This document shows positions 19,612-28,868 of a stretch of 64,000 nt of DNA, one piece after another. Positions within the stretch are counted from its first letter, which is position 1. Each line of letters opens with the position of its first letter. The notes beneath the pieces were generated by a model. The model worked only from the letters and a program-made list of their open reading frames with translations. It ran no database searches and was not told where the DNA came from. The position numbers were made by a program, and so were the translations under genes. The stretch spans positions 54,626 to 118,625 of the forward strand of contig WHTT01000005.1 in the NCBI GenBank assembly GCA_009377605.1, in the 5' to 3' direction. Source of the stretch: Luteitalea sp. GTDB lineage: Bacteria; Acidobacteriota; Vicinamibacteria; Vicinamibacterales; Vicinamibacteraceae.

Positions 19612-21324
19612 ATGACTTTGTCAATTGAAGACAAGTACGACGAAGTGCGGACGTTGATCACGCTCGGGAAGGAGAAGGGATATCTGCTGTACGACGAGGT
19701 CAACGAGCTCCTGCCGTCGGACATCACCTCGTCTCCGGACGACCTGGACGATCTGTTCAGCACGTTCGGCAACGCAGGTATTGACATCGTCGACTCGGAG
19801 GAGAAGTACCGCGAAGAGAAGCTCGATCGACCGGAGGAGGAGCTCGAGCTCGATCTGACCCCGGGCGCGCTGGACAAGACGAACGACCCGGTGCGGATGT
19901 ATCTCCGCGAGATGGGCACGGTGCCGCTGCTGACCCGCGAGGGCGAGGTGGCCATTGCCAAGCGCATCGAGCGGGGCAAGCTCACGGTCATCAAGGCAAT
20001 CTCGCGGACGCCGACGATTGCACGCAAGATTATCGAGCTGGGCGAGCAGCTCAAGGCTGGCCAGCGCACCATTCGCGAGCTCACCGTCTTTCAGGACGAA
20101 GAGGTCACGGATCAGCGCATCGAGCAGCGCCACAAGGACTTCCTCAGGCAGATCGAGGCGGTCAAGAAGGCCTGGCAGGATTGGAAGAAGCGGGACGTCA
20201 AGTTCCAGTCCACATCGAAGCGACCGGTTGGCGCGTGGCGGCGGGCCAAGTGGAGGGCCTTCCGCGCACGCGTGGAGCTCTCGCGCCTCGTTCGCAGCAT
20301 CGAGTTCACCGAGGCGATCAAGCGCAAGCTCATCGATGACATCAAAGAGCAGGTCGAGCGCGTCCAGCGGCGCCAGCGCGAGCTCGGTCAGGTGGATCTG
20401 CAGCTGCATCCGCCGAAGCCGGCCAAGGGGCGCCGGGTACCAAAGCTGCGTGACGAAGAGCGGAAGGCGCTCATCAAGCGCCACAAAGACACCAAGGGCC
20501 AGCTCCGCGAGCTCAGCGAGCAGCTCGAAGACACCCCCGAGTCCTTGGTGCACACGCTGGAGACGATTCAACGCGGTGAGTACGAAGCGCAAGAGGCCAA
20601 GCAAGAGCTGGTCGAGGCGAACCTCCGGCTCGTCGTCTCGATTGCAAAGAAGTACACGAACCGCGGCTTGCAGTTCCTGGATCTCATCCAGGAGGGCAAC
20701 ATCGGCTTGATGAAAGCGGTCGACAAGTTCGAGTGGCGCCGGGGCTACAAGTTCTCCACGTACGCGACCTGGTGGATTCGGCAGGCGATTACGCGTGCGA
20801 TTGCCGACCAAGCGCGAACCATCCGGATCCCCGTGCACATGATCGAGACGATCAACAAGCTCATTCGCACGTCCCGTGCGCTCGTGCAGGAGCTTGGCCG
20901 CGAGCCCAGCTCCGAGGAGATCGCGCAGCGCATGGACATCCCGGTCTCGAAGGTCCGCAAGGTCCTCAAGATCGCGCAAGAGCCCATCTCGCTGGAAACG
21001 CCCATCGGTGAAGAGGAAGACAGCCACCTCGGGGACTTCATCGAAGACAAGAGCATCACGTCACCTCAAGACTCGGTCATCAATCTGAATCTCCGGGAGC
21101 AGACCGAGGACGTGCTCAAGACGCTCACACCCCGCGAGGAACGGGTTGTCAAGATGCGCTTTGGCGTCGCGGACGGCTCGGAGCACACGCTCGAGGAAGT
21201 GGGTCAGAACTTTGCCGTCACGCGTGAGCGCATTCGCCAGATCGAAGCGAAGGCGTTGCGGAAGCTGCGCCACCCTTCACGCGCGCGTAAGCTCCGGCCG
21301 TTCCTCGAGGGGCGACAGCCGTAG
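19612..21324 (+). CDS. rpoD: RNA polymerase primary sigma factor RpoD
   Basis: The housekeeping sigma-70 factor, which directs RNA polymerase to -10/-35 promoters. The 570-residue protein carries region 1.1 ([20 protein letters not shown]), region 1.2 ([11 protein letters not shown]), a basic non-conserved insert (about 180-330), region 2 ([39 protein letters not shown]), region 3, and region 4 with a helix-turn-helix ([20 protein letters not shown]). The ATG at 19612 follows GAGGAGG. In-frame starts at 19549 and 19564 have no ribosome site and add residues unlike the family. It is the last gene of mutS2-dnaG-rpoD. Confidence 0.96.
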   Translation: MTLSIEDKYDEVRTLITLGKEKGYLLYDEVNELLPSDITSSPDDLDDLFSTFGNAGIDIVDSEEKYREEKLDRPEEELELDLTPGALDKTNDPVRMYLREMGTVPLLTREGEVAIAKRIERGKLTVIKAISRTPTIARKIIELGEQLKAGQRTIRELTVFQDEEVTDQRIEQRHKDFLRQIEAVKKAWQDWKKRDVKFQSTSKRPVGAWRRAKWRAFRARVELSRLVRSIEFTEAIKRKLIDDIKEQVERVQRRQRELGQVDLQLHPPKPAKGRRVPKLRDEERKALIKRHKDTKGQLRELSEQLEDTPESLVHTLETIQRGEYEAQEAKQELVEANLRLVVSIAKKYTNRGLQFLDLIQEGNIGLMKAVDKFEWRRGYKFSTYATWWIRQAITRAIADQARTIRIPVHMIETINKLIRTSRALVQELGREPSSEEIAQRMDIPVSKVRKVLKIAQEPISLETPIGEEEDSHLGDFIEDKSITSPQDSVINLNLREQTEDVLKTLTPREERVVKMRFGVADGSEHTLEEVGQNFAVTRERIRQIEAKALRKLRHPSRARKLRPFLEGRQP

Positions 21325-21325
21325 G

Positions 21326-21566
21326 GAGGTTCGAGGTTCAAGGTTCAAGGTTCGAGGTTCAAGGTTCAAGGTGGAAGGGCCAACGGTTGGGGTCGACATC
21401 GGCTAGCCGGGTAGGAGGGTCGAGGTTCAAAGGCTGGAAGTCCGAAGTTGGAGTCGAGCCTTAACCTCGATGCACGACGCTTCTGCCCGGACGCAGGTCG
21501 GCTAAGCCTCGGAAGCTGTGCCCTGCCACCACCTCAAACCTCGAACCTCGAACCTCCAACCTAGAA
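21326..21566. repeat. Inverted arrays of a GTTCRAGG word before the tRNA gene
   Basis: Six or so copies of AGGTTCGAGGTTCAAGG-type sequence occupy about 21328-21372, with a partial copy near 21420. The complementary array (CCTCGAACCTCGAACCTCC) lies at about 21533-21562, immediately before the tRNA. The arrays could pair over about 160 bases. A single-orientation array of the same word lies between murG and ftsW (31409-31482). Confidence 0.8.
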
Positions 21567-21567
21567 T

Positions 21568-21643
21568 GGGCCCATAGCTCAGCGGTCAGAGCCGCCGGCT
21601 CATAACCGGCCAGTCCCAGGTTCGAATCCTGGTGGGCCCACCA
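21568..21643 (+). tRNA. tRNA with CAU anticodon (elongator Met or lysidine-modified Ile2)
   Basis: A 76-base cloverleaf with a 7-bp acceptor stem (GGGCCCA/TGGGCCC), a GCTC/GAGC D stem, a GCCGG/CCGGC anticodon stem with loop CTCATAA, and a CCAGG/CCTGG T stem with loop TTCGAAT. The CCA end is encoded. The anticodon is CAU. The first pair is G-C and no C1-A72 mismatch is present, so it is not the initiator tRNA. Sequence alone does not separate elongator Met from the Ile2 species recoded by TilS. Confidence 0.93.
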
Positions 21644-21784
21644 GCCTTCGCTCGCCTGCTGTGGTAATCTGCGGCAAGATTGCATTGGTTCGCTCTGCTC
21701 CTCAGCGAGCGCGCACGTAGAATGCACGTTCGTCAACGGCAGCGGTGCTCGAACAGCCCCTACGATTGTCATACGTCCGCCTTC

Positions 21785-22522
21785 ATGGACCCAAGTCTCG
21801 AACACCTCGTCCGTCTCCAAGAACTGGACGATGGCATTGCTCGGCGGCGGCAGACAGTGGCAGCGCTGCCCGACCGGCTGGCCGCGTGCGACATGGCGGT
21901 AGGGGAAGCCGAGGCAGCGCTGGCGACGGCCCGGGAGCGGGCAACCGAGAACGAGGTGGCTCGCCGCGGGTTCGAGCGTGACCTGGCAGCCGCCCAGAGT
22001 CGCCTCTCGCGGTACAAAGACCAACTGATGGAGGTCAAGACCAACCGCGAATATCACGCGATGCAACACGAGATTGCGTCTGTACAGGAGGAGGTGCGAA
22101 CACTCGAGGACCAGCTCTTGGAGCGGCTCGTCTCCCATGACGAGCTGGCTGCCAGCGCGAAGGCGGCCGAAGCGGGCCTCGACGAAGCGCGCTCCTTTGC
22201 CGAACGTGAACGTGTCGCGCGCACCGCGGAAGCAGCACAAATAGAGCAGGAGATCAGCGCCGCCGAGACGGAACGCGCACGCCACGTGGCGGAAATCGAC
22301 CCGCAAGCGTTGGCGCTCTATACGAGGGTCGCGCAGCGGCGCCAGGGCCAGGCGCTTGCCGAAGCACGCGATGGTCACTGCACGGCCTGTCACGTGCGGC
22401 TGCGGCCGGTCATCTATCAAGAAGCGCGGCGCGGCGCCCGGCCCGTCCAGTGCGACATTTGTAACCGTATCCTCTATGTCCGCGCGCCGACCCCGGCAAC
22501 CGAGCCCGCGTCGCAGCAATAG
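21785..22522 (+). CDS. C4-type zinc-ribbon coiled-coil protein (CT398-like)
   Basis: A 245-residue protein with a long coiled coil (about 5-175; heptads rich in A, E, R and L) and a C-terminal zinc ribbon with CxxC pairs CTACH and CDIC. KTNREYHAMQHEI is a conserved segment of the COG1579 family. The biochemical role is unknown. It is followed 12 bases later by RNase HI, a pairing found in several bacterial groups. The ATG at 21785 was chosen because it begins the coiled coil as in homologues; the longer frame upstream is repeat and tRNA-flank sequence. Confidence 0.83.
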   Translation: MDPSLEHLVRLQELDDGIARRRQTVAALPDRLAACDMAVGEAEAALATARERATENEVARRGFERDLAAAQSRLSRYKDQLMEVKTNREYHAMQHEIASVQEEVRTLEDQLLERLVSHDELAASAKAAEAGLDEARSFAERERVARTAEAAQIEQEISAAETERARHVAEIDPQALALYTRVAQRRQGQALAEARDGHCTACHVRLRPVIYQEARRGARPVQCDICNRILYVRAPTPATEPASQQ

Positions 22523-22534
22523 CGCTTGATTCTC

Positions 22535-23026
22535 ATGATCGTTGCCTACACGGATGGAGGAGCGCGCGGCAATCCTGGCCCCGCGGGCTACGGCGTGCGC
22601 ATCGAGTCGGAGAGCGGCGAGCTCCTGGCCGAGCTCGGCGAGCCACTAGGCGTCGTGACCAACAACGTCGCGGAGTATCACGGCCTCCTCGCCGCCCTGA
22701 CGTGGGCAACGACGCACGGACATCCGGCGCTCACCGTGCGATCGGACTCCGAGCTTCTCGTGCGTCAGATGCGCGGTGAATACAAGGTCCGTCATCCCAA
22801 CCTCAAGCCGCTCTACGCGACGGCGGTGGCACTGGCGGCGCGCCTCGACCACGTCAGGTTCGAGCACGTGCCTCGCGAGGCCAACCGAGAGGCGGATCGC
22901 CTCGCGAACCTGGCTATGGACGAAGCGAATCAGGAAGCAGGAAGCAGGAGTCAGGAAAAGGGGACAGGCCCCTTTTCAGAACTGACGCCGACGAAAAAGG
23001 GCCTGTCCCCTTTTCCTGATTCCTGA
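22535..23026 (+). CDS. Ribonuclease HI family protein with repeat-derived tail
   Basis: Cleaves the RNA strand of RNA-DNA hybrids. The short RNase HI form is seen, with the acidic active-site residues Asp7 (AYTDGGARGNPG), Glu47 (NVAEYHGLLAAL), Asp71 (RSDSELLVRQM) and Asp121 (EANREADRLAN). The natural domain ends near residue 135. The remaining ~28 residues (SQEKGTGPFSELTPTKKGL) are translated from a palindromic intergenic repeat that overran the original stop. It is probably cotranscribed with the zinc-ribbon gene. Confidence 0.88.
   Translation: MIVAYTDGGARGNPGPAGYGVRIESESGELLAELGEPLGVVTNNVAEYHGLLAALTWATTHGHPALTVRSDSELLVRQMRGEYKVRHPNLKPLYATAVALAARLDHVRFEHVPREANREADRLANLAMDEANQEAGSRSQEKGTGPFSELTPTKKGLSPFPDS
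22950..23026. repeat. AAAAGGGGACAGGCCCC-family long hairpin inside the RNase HI 3' end
   Basis: Arms TCAGGAAAAGGGGACAGGCC and the complement of GGCCTGTCCCCTTTTCCTGA are nearly perfect inverted repeats of about 30 bases with a short loop (about 22981-22992). The stem would be one of the most stable in the window. It encodes the last residues of RNase HI and ends at that gene's stop codon, two bases from the convergent pgeF stop, so it may also terminate transcription from both sides. Confidence 0.9.
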
Positions 23027-23028
23027 TC

Positions 23029-23913
23029 TCATGCAACGTCTCGCAGGAGCTTGTTGGGACGAATCGCATTGATCATGCGGCCCGCGCCAGCCCCCTCCAC
23101 GCGGTAGGAATGAAACACGTTGACATGCGTTGCCGTGCAGAGCCGGGCAACGTGGATGTGCGCAGGAAGGACGCCGGCGGTCGTGAGTGTCTCGCGGCTG
23201 ATCTGCCACATGTCGAAGAGGTACTCACCGGCTGGGAACCGCTCTGTGGGAGTCGCGGAACCGGTACCGATCGTGAGGGGCGCAGCGTCAGTGAGCGCTT
23301 CCGCTTCAAAGGTGTCCTCCTGCTCGGCGGCTTCGGCAACTGGCCGGAACCAGCGTGAGCAGGAAGCTTCATCGTGTCCTGCGTGCAGGAACGCACGAGG
23401 CACGTCCTCTCGCACGACGTAACGCGTGGGTCCGATGCTGGGGCCGACCGCAGCAACGATGTCCGTGGCACGCACCTCGTAGTACGACTGCAGATGGGCG
23501 ACAGTGGCGGCAATGGCCCGAGACGCCAGACCGCGCCACCCGGCATGCACGGCGGCGGCCACGTTGCGCACAGAATCCACCAGGAACAGCGGAACGCAAT
23601 CGGCTGTTCTCACCGTGAGCACCAGATCCGACCGGTCAGTGACGAGCGCGTCGGCCATTGGCCACTCGTCCTCCTCGTTCACGCGCGGCGTTGCGGCAGC
23701 CGTGCAAATAGCGGCGCCGTGCACCTGACGCACACGCCAAACGTTGCCAGCCGACGCGTCGAGGTACTCCGCAAGGAGACGTGTCGACGGCGGCTGGTTT
23801 GCCGTCGGGTGCGGAGGCACATCGATAGCCAATGGCTCGAGACCGCGAGCCGAGAAGAAGTGGTCCGCAAATGGATCGAGCGCAGCACACCGTACGACAC
23901 GGCCCCACGGCAC
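23029..23913 (-). CDS. pgeF: Laccase-domain protein PgeF (YfiH)
   Basis: A multicopper-oxidoreductase-like fold family (DUF152). Members hydrolyse misplaced dipeptides during peptidoglycan synthesis (E. coli PgeF) or act on purine nucleosides. Marks are VRTADCVPLFLVD, AAAVHAGWRGLASRA, GPSIGPTRYVV, and VARLCTATHVNVFHSYR with the metal-binding Cys and His. The start is uncertain. The GTG at 23913 follows GGAG and gives 294 residues. In-frame ATGs at 24072, 24081 and 24102 would add a Pro/Arg-rich extension and overlap the divergent acpS start. Confidence 0.82.
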   Translation of the reverse strand: MPWGRVVRCAALDPFADHFFSARGLEPLAIDVPPHPTANQPPSTRLLAEYLDASAGNVWRVRQVHGAAICTAAATPRVNEEDEWPMADALVTDRSDLVLTVRTADCVPLFLVDSVRNVAAAVHAGWRGLASRAIAATVAHLQSYYEVRATDIVAAVGPSIGPTRYVVREDVPRAFLHAGHDEASCSRWFRPVAEAAEQEDTFEAEALTDAAPLTIGTGSATPTERFPAGEYLFDMWQISRETLTTAGVLPAHIHVARLCTATHVNVFHSYRVEGAGAGRMINAIRPNKLLRDVA

Positions 23914-24064
23914 CTCACTCCAGTAGAATCCAACCTCAGGCGCAGGATCGGGAGGGAGCGGGTTATCCTGGTGGCTACTCGCCCCTCGACTCCGTTCCGG
24001 GCGTCCGCGGAACGGATGCCGAGTGTGACGCGCGCCCTGTCGCCCGGGCGCGAGAGGCTCGTCA

Positions 24065-24448
24065 ATGGACATCGTTGGCATCGGGATCGACGCAACCGAC
24101 ATCGGACGGATCGCCGACGTGATCGAGCGTTACGGCAACCGTTTCGTCCATCGCGTGTTCACGGATGGAGAAATCGCCTACTGCCGGCAACGCCGTACGG
24201 CCGCCGCGTCGTTCGCCGCTCGGTTCGCAGCCAAAGAAGCGGCGATGAAGGCGCTCGGCACCGGTCACGCGCTCGGCGTCGTCTGGCATAACGTCGAGGT
24301 CGTCCGAACGGATGGCCCCCCTCGGCTTCAACTACACGGCGCCGCAGCGTCGCGATTCGCCACGCTTGGCGGCATCAAGAGCGTGCTGACGCTGACCCAC
24401 GCACGCGATCTGGCACTGGCGCACGTCATTCTCCTAGGCCGCGGCTGA
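24065..24448 (+). CDS. acpS: Holo-[acyl-carrier-protein] synthase
   Basis: Transfers 4'-phosphopantetheine from CoA to the acyl carrier protein, activating fatty-acid synthesis. The 127-residue protein has GIGIDATDIGRI with the metal-binding Asp9, and FAAKEAAMKALGTG with Glu58, the two family motifs. The end LTLTHARDLALAHVI is also typical. It is divergent from pgeF. Confidence 0.93.
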   Translation: MDIVGIGIDATDIGRIADVIERYGNRFVHRVFTDGEIAYCRQRRTAAASFAARFAAKEAAMKALGTGHALGVVWHNVEVVRTDGPPRLQLHGAAASRFATLGGIKSVLTLTHARDLALAHVILLGRG

Positions 24449-24787
24449 TTCTGCACCGGCGAGGCGCGCGCCGGCGCGTATCGCACCGAGCGGCGCTGCA
24501 CGTTCTCGCGTGCTGCAGACTCCGGCCGCGCCCCGACGCGCGCGGCGCTACGGCTCTCAAGGGTTCCGGCCCGCTAACGCCAGTTGGCACTTCTCAACCG
24601 CTCGCGCTCCTCCAAGTCGAGCCCACGGCAACACGTTCACGCATCTGTCAATCTATCAGCGACTTACGCTGACGCGCCGGATCTTGCTGATGGTGGTGTC
24701 GACCTTGCAAGCCAGCATGAGAGGCGCACCGTAGTCGACATCGAGGCGGCGTTCTCGCTCGTCTTCGGCGTTCCGACGGGAGGAACC
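24449..24787. other. Gene-free gap between acpS and the SpoVG-like gene
   Basis: No convincing coding frame, RNA gene or repeat family is visible in these 339 bases. The small open frames present lack ribosome sites and family similarity. A ribosome site for the next gene (GGGAGGA) lies at the right end. A sigma-54-like TTGGCAC near 24583 has wrong spacing to any downstream GC and was not accepted. Confidence 0.6.
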
Positions 24788-25090
24788 ATGGTCGTCAAGA
24801 TCCTACCAAACGATTCGGACAACCCACCTGGCAAGCTGGCCGATGTGGAGCTCCATTTCGAGCAGCAGCCGCTGATCGGTCTCAAGTTGATTGGCTTTGC
24901 CATCTGGGAACGGCGAGGCAAGCCGGGACGCAACGTGACCTTTCCGGCCCGTCAGTACTCGGTGGGCGGTGAGCGCCGAAGCTACGCGTTGCTGCGTCCC
25001 GTAACCGACCTCACGGCGCAAGAACAGCTGCGCGAGCTGATTTTGGAGGCGTACGCCAACCACGAAGCGGAGGCGGCCGTCGCCAAGTAG
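24788..25090 (+). CDS. Small conserved protein with SpoVG-like pattern
   Basis: A 100-residue protein starting with VKILPNDSDNPPGKLADVEL and containing GRNVTFPARQYSVGGERR and LRELILEAYANHE. A GGGAGGA ribosome site lies just before the ATG. The order of elements (a strand at the start, a GF-W strand, G-x-VTFPAR, a charged turn, then a helix ending in EAY) resembles SpoVG, whose family has a VxMP(S)R box and a terminal helix with NEY. SpoVG proteins bind RNA or DNA in firmicutes. I infer a distant relationship only. It sits alone just downstream of ftsZ's 3' end, convergent with it. Confidence 0.7.
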   Translation: MVVKILPNDSDNPPGKLADVELHFEQQPLIGLKLIGFAIWERRGKPGRNVTFPARQYSVGGERRSYALLRPVTDLTAQEQLRELILEAYANHEAEAAVAK

Positions 25091-25304
25091 GTCAGGTCAG
25101 GCGCTGGTCCAGCGGTCGGCACGGCCGAGGCCGTGCCGAAGACAGGCGAGACGAGTCCGGGCACGTTCAATCGCTACCCAGGAGCGCAATCATGGAACCC
25201 GACAACAGCTGTGTACCAATCATGCGGTGTTTGCGGCTCAGACGCCGCCGCTCACGTGTCCGCTGGATCTACTTGCTCTACGACGTCAATCGAGCCCCGC
25301 CGCG

Positions 25305-26636
25305 TCAATCCTCGTGCTGTCGGCGGAGGAACGCGGGGAGCTCACGGGCGCCGGCGCCATCTGTGCCCGTGGCGACGCCGCGCTCGAGTGAGTCTGCCTC
25401 AGCGTCGGCCGGTTCATCGGCGTTGTGCCCATGACGCACCGGGCCTGCTGGCAGATCGATGGCGCCCCGGCGGCTGATGGAAACCCGCGCCGGCGCCGGC
25501 GCGGCGGCCGGCCGCTCTGTGGGCCGTTCGGTCTGCCAGCTCGCAAAGGACGACAGATCGACGGGCGTTTGACCAGCCGCCGACCCCTGCAGGATGGCCG
25601 GTGTGGGCCTGTCGAAGCCGGTGGCAATGACGGTAATCTTGACCTTGCCCTCGAGCTCGGGATCGACGACAGCACCAAAGATGATGTTGGCGTCCTCGTG
25701 TGCGGCTTCCTGGATGATGGAGGCAGCTTCATTCACCTCGAGCAGCGAGCAGTCGGAACCGCCGCTGATGTTGATGATGACGCCGCGTGCACCCTTGACC
25801 GACGCCTCTTCCAGCAGCGGGCTCGAGATGGCGCGATTTGCCGCCTCGATCGACCGGTTGTCTCCGTCGGCGAGGCCGGTGCCCATGATCGCGAAGCCCA
25901 TGCCGGACATGATGGCTTTCACGTCGGCGAAGTCCAGGTTGATGAGACCTGGCATCAAGATGAGGTCTGAGATGCCTTGAATCGCTTGACGCAGGATGTC
26001 GTCGGCTGCGGCAAACGCTTCGGTGAGCGGTGTGCGCCGGTCAATCGTCGCCAGCAGCCGCTCGTTGGGTATCGTGATCACGGTGTCGACACAGTCACGG
26101 AGCTCGGCGAGCCCCCGCTCGGCCTGTGCCTGACGGCGCCGGCCCTCGAACTTGAAGGGCTTGGTGACCACGCCAATGGTGAGGGCACCGAGCTCGGTGG
26201 CGAGGCTTGCGATCACGGGCGTCGCACCGGTACCGGTGCCGCCGCCGAGCCCCGTGGTAACGAAGACCATGTCGGCACCGTCCAGCACCTCGATGATCTT
26301 GTCAGTGTCTTCCAGCGCCGCGTTGCGACCGACGTTGGGATCCGCACCGGCACCAAGCCCCTTCGTGAGCTTGTTGCCAATCTGGATCTTGGTTGGCGCA
26401 GCGCTCTGCTGCAGCGCCTGCATGTCCGTGTTGGCCACGATGTACTCGACGCCGCCCAAGCCGGAGCAGACCATCCTGTTCACCGCATTGCTGCCGCCGC
26501 CGCCCACGCCAATCACCTTGATGCGTGCGCCGGCGCGTACCTCGGTTTCGAGCGTTAGCCGGAGCTTGTCGCGCTCAGAAGCCGTCGTCTCTTCCTTGCG
26601 GGTCTGTGTCCCACGCTCTGCTCGCCCTTTTTCCAC
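25305..26636 (-). CDS. ftsZ: Cell division protein FtsZ
   Basis: Tubulin-like GTPase that forms the division ring at midcell. [13 protein letters not shown] near 42, the tubulin signature GGGTGTG at 131-137, and [11 protein letters not shown] are visible. The long C-terminal linker is rich in R, P and A (about 340-430). The end ELPAFLRRQ is the conserved peptide that binds FtsA and other partners. The GTG at 26636 follows GGAGG by seven bases and lies 41 bases after ftsA; the ORF could extend upstream but that would overlap ftsA. At 443 residues the length is slightly above average. It is the last gene of the dcw cluster. Confidence 0.96.
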   Translation of the reverse strand: MEKGRAERGTQTRKEETTASERDKLRLTLETEVRAGARIKVIGVGGGGSNAVNRMVCSGLGGVEYIVANTDMQALQQSAAPTKIQIGNKLTKGLGAGADPNVGRNAALEDTDKIIEVLDGADMVFVTTGLGGGTGTGATPVIASLATELGALTIGVVTKPFKFEGRRRQAQAERGLAELRDCVDTVITIPNERLLATIDRRTPLTEAFAAADDILRQAIQGISDLILMPGLINLDFADVKAIMSGMGFAIMGTGLADGDNRSIEAANRAISSPLLEEASVKGARGVIINISGGSDCSLLEVNEAASIIQEAAHEDANIIFGAVVDPELEGKVKITVIATGFDRPTPAILQGSAAGQTPVDLSSFASWQTERPTERPAAAPAPARVSISRRGAIDLPAGPVRHGHNADEPADAEADSLERGVATGTDGAGARELPAFLRRQHED

Positions 26637-26677
26637 GTCTCGCCTCCAATCGGCTTCGCTGGTTAGAAGAATCTTCG

Positions 26678-27913
26678 TTAGAAGAATTCTCGGAACAACC
26701 GCTGTAATCGGCTCGCCACCCGTCCGAACGCTCCTACGCTCACGGCTTGCGCCGCCGGGTCTGCCAAGTTTCGATGGGCATACATCACCAATCCCACCGC
26801 CGTCGCAAAAATGGGACTGTTCACGTAGTCCGCCAGGCCGTTCGCGTTGGCGGGATAGCCACGGCGGACCGGTAGATCGAAGATTTGCTCGGCTATCTCC
26901 GCCATCCCGTCCAACGCCGCACAGCCGCCGGTGAGCACCAACCCGGAATGCAGCGACTTCTCGCATCCTGCCTTGCGAATCTCGTCCCATAGCATGTGGA
27001 ACGTCCGCTCGGCCAACGGCTGGAGAATCTCGGCGAGGATGCGCCGCGACATGATGCGCGGCTTCCGCCCGCCGACGCTCGCGACCTCAATCGTCTCGTC
27101 TTCGGCCACCATGGCGGCCAGGGCGCAGCCCCACCGCCGCTTCACCTTCTCGGCATCCGGGACCGGCGTGCGCAGCCCCACGGCAATGTCGTTGGTGAAA
27201 TGGTCGCCGCCAATGGCCAGCACGCCCGTGTGCCAGAGGCTGCCGCGCTCGAAGACCGCGAAGTGCGTGGATCCGCCGCCGATGTCGACGAGCGCGACAC
27301 CGAGCTCACGCTCATCCGGTGTCAGCACGGCCTCTGCCGCCCCGAGCTGCTGGAGCACCATCCCCGCGACCTCGACACCTGCTCGATTCACGCAGGCGGT
27401 GAGGTTCTGAACCGCTGCGGTGCTGCCGGTCACGATGTGCACGTTGACGTCGAGGCGCGAGCCGGTCATCCCAATCGGCGAGGCAATGCCTTCCTCTTCG
27501 TCAACCGCAAAGTCCTGTGGCAGGACGCTCAAGATCTCGCGTCCACTGGGCAGCGTGAACGCGCGCGCCGCTTCCACGGCTCGCCGGACATCGTCCGGCG
27601 TGATCTCGCGTGTCTTGCCGGCGACGGCAACGACACCGCGGCTGTTGAACCCCTTGATGTGTGCCCCGGCTAAAGCCAGGTACACCGAATCGATCTCGAT
27701 GCCGGCTGTGAGCTCCGCCTCCTCGATGGCTTTCTTGATCGACTCGACCGCCGCGTCGACATTGACGACGGTTCCTCGGCGGAGCCCGCGCGCCTCAGCC
27801 ACGCCCAAGCCGATGATTTCGAGCCGGCCGTCGTCCAATACCTCGCCGACAATGGCCGCCACCTTCGACGTGCCGACGTCCAATCCGACCAGATATCGTT
27901 CCCTGCGTGGCAC
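26678..27913 (-). CDS. ftsA: Cell division protein FtsA
   Basis: Actin-like ATPase that tethers FtsZ to the membrane and recruits later divisome proteins. The 411-residue protein shows [17 protein letters not shown] (phosphate 1), [16 protein letters not shown] (phosphate 2) and [13 protein letters not shown] (adenosine motif). The subdomain 1C region lies at about 84-160. The C-terminus [10 protein letters not shown] is a short amphipathic helix, the expected membrane-targeting sequence. It is located between ftsQ and ftsZ as in most dcw clusters. Confidence 0.95.
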   Translation of the reverse strand: MPRRERYLVGLDVGTSKVAAIVGEVLDDGRLEIIGLGVAEARGLRRGTVVNVDAAVESIKKAIEEAELTAGIEIDSVYLALAGAHIKGFNSRGVVAVAGKTREITPDDVRRAVEAARAFTLPSGREILSVLPQDFAVDEEEGIASPIGMTGSRLDVNVHIVTGSTAAVQNLTACVNRAGVEVAGMVLQQLGAAEAVLTPDERELGVALVDIGGGSTHFAVFERGSLWHTGVLAIGGDHFTNDIAVGLRTPVPDAEKVKRRWGCALAAMVAEDETIEVASVGGRKPRIMSRRILAEILQPLAERTFHMLWDEIRKAGCEKSLHSGLVLTGGCAALDGMAEIAEQIFDLPVRRGYPANANGLADYVNSPIFATAVGLVMYAHRNLADPAAQAVSVGAFGRVASRLQRLFREFF

Positions 27914-27964
27914 CTAAGCCTCCAACGGCCGCCGGGCCCAGGCCCCCGACCGCCCTCTCCATCC

Positions 27965-28852
27965 TCAACGCCTCGCGTGATTCGCCTTGCGCCGCTTTGC
28001 CGCCAGACGCCCCTCCTCCTCCAACCGCGCTGTCACGCGCTCCGGATTTACCGGCCGCACGTACACACGCTCATCGAAGCGCAGATCGACATACTCGATG
28101 TCTTCGACACGCGCCTTCAGCCGCGGCACGAGCTCCAGATACGACCGCAGCCGCTCGGCGAACCGCTCGCTTCCGAGGCGTAAAACAGCCTGGTCGCCGG
28201 TGAGACGCGCTACCGCGTCCCGCTTGTCCGACACGTCGAGCTGTGAAAGCCGGTCGAGGAGTGGCGTGCCGGCCAGCGCAGCGGTCACCCGCGCCGCCAG
28301 CTGCGCACGCTCTGGATCGACCAGCAGCCCGCTGTCGCGTGACACGATCGTCAAGCCGTCCACGATGGGCAGGTCGAGCTCCGCGTAGCGTGGCGAGAAT
28401 TCGTCTGTCACGACACCATCTTCATCAATGAGAAAGAGCTCGCCGTCGAGGCGCGCGAGCGCAATGGGCCGGCGCTCGCGAACCGCGACGGCAACCGTCG
28501 ACGGGAATACGCGCCGGACCTGAGCATCCTTCACCCACGACGCCGATCGAAGCCGCTCACGCCACGCGCTCAGGTTCACCAACAACACGTTCCGGCCCTG
28601 CAATCCATCGACCACGGCGTTGATCTCGTTCTCTGCGAGATAGTGCGTGCCGGTGACTTCCACGCGCTGGACACGCAGCAAGGGGCTGCTCGTCGCGAGC
28701 GCGTACCCTCGTTCGCCCGCCAACCCGACGAATGCGATTCCCATGAGCAGTTTCACGCCCACCACGAGTCGCCTCAGGTACACACGGCTCTTCCGCGCCG
28801 GTTTCACCCTGGCGCGACGAAACCGCTTGTCGGCTGGCGCCCGAACTGCCAT
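27965..28852 (-). CDS. ftsQ: Cell division protein FtsQ
   Basis: Bitopic membrane protein that scaffolds the divisome and binds FtsB/FtsL. The 295-residue protein has a basic cytoplasmic N-terminus (1-27), one membrane segment (about 28-50), a POTRA domain beginning VQRVEVTGTHYLAENEI, and the beta domain RRVFPSTVAVAVRERRPIA onward. It lies 16 bases after murC. The usual murB and ddl between murC and ftsQ are missing here. Confidence 0.9.
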   Translation of the reverse strand: MAVRAPADKRFRRARVKPARKSRVYLRRLVVGVKLLMGIAFVGLAGERGYALATSSPLLRVQRVEVTGTHYLAENEINAVVDGLQGRNVLLVNLSAWRERLRSASWVKDAQVRRVFPSTVAVAVRERRPIALARLDGELFLIDEDGVVTDEFSPRYAELDLPIVDGLTIVSRDSGLLVDPERAQLAARVTAALAGTPLLDRLSQLDVSDKRDAVARLTGDQAVLRLGSERFAERLRSYLELVPRLKARVEDIEYVDLRFDERVYVRPVNPERVTARLEEEGRLAAKRRKANHARR

Positions 28853-28868
28853 GAATCAGTCTCCGGCC

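Noticed and set aside
19621..21027. 468-residue frame opposite rpoD
   Set aside because: Antisense shadow of the sigma factor with a leucine-rich composition and no family similarity.
24580..24602. Sigma-54 promoter (TTGGCAC)
   Set aside because: The next GC is two bases out of register for a -24/-12 site.
25133..25477. Small plus-strand open frame after the SpoVG-like gene
   Set aside because: No ribosome site or family match, and it overlaps the ftsZ 3' end on the opposite strand.
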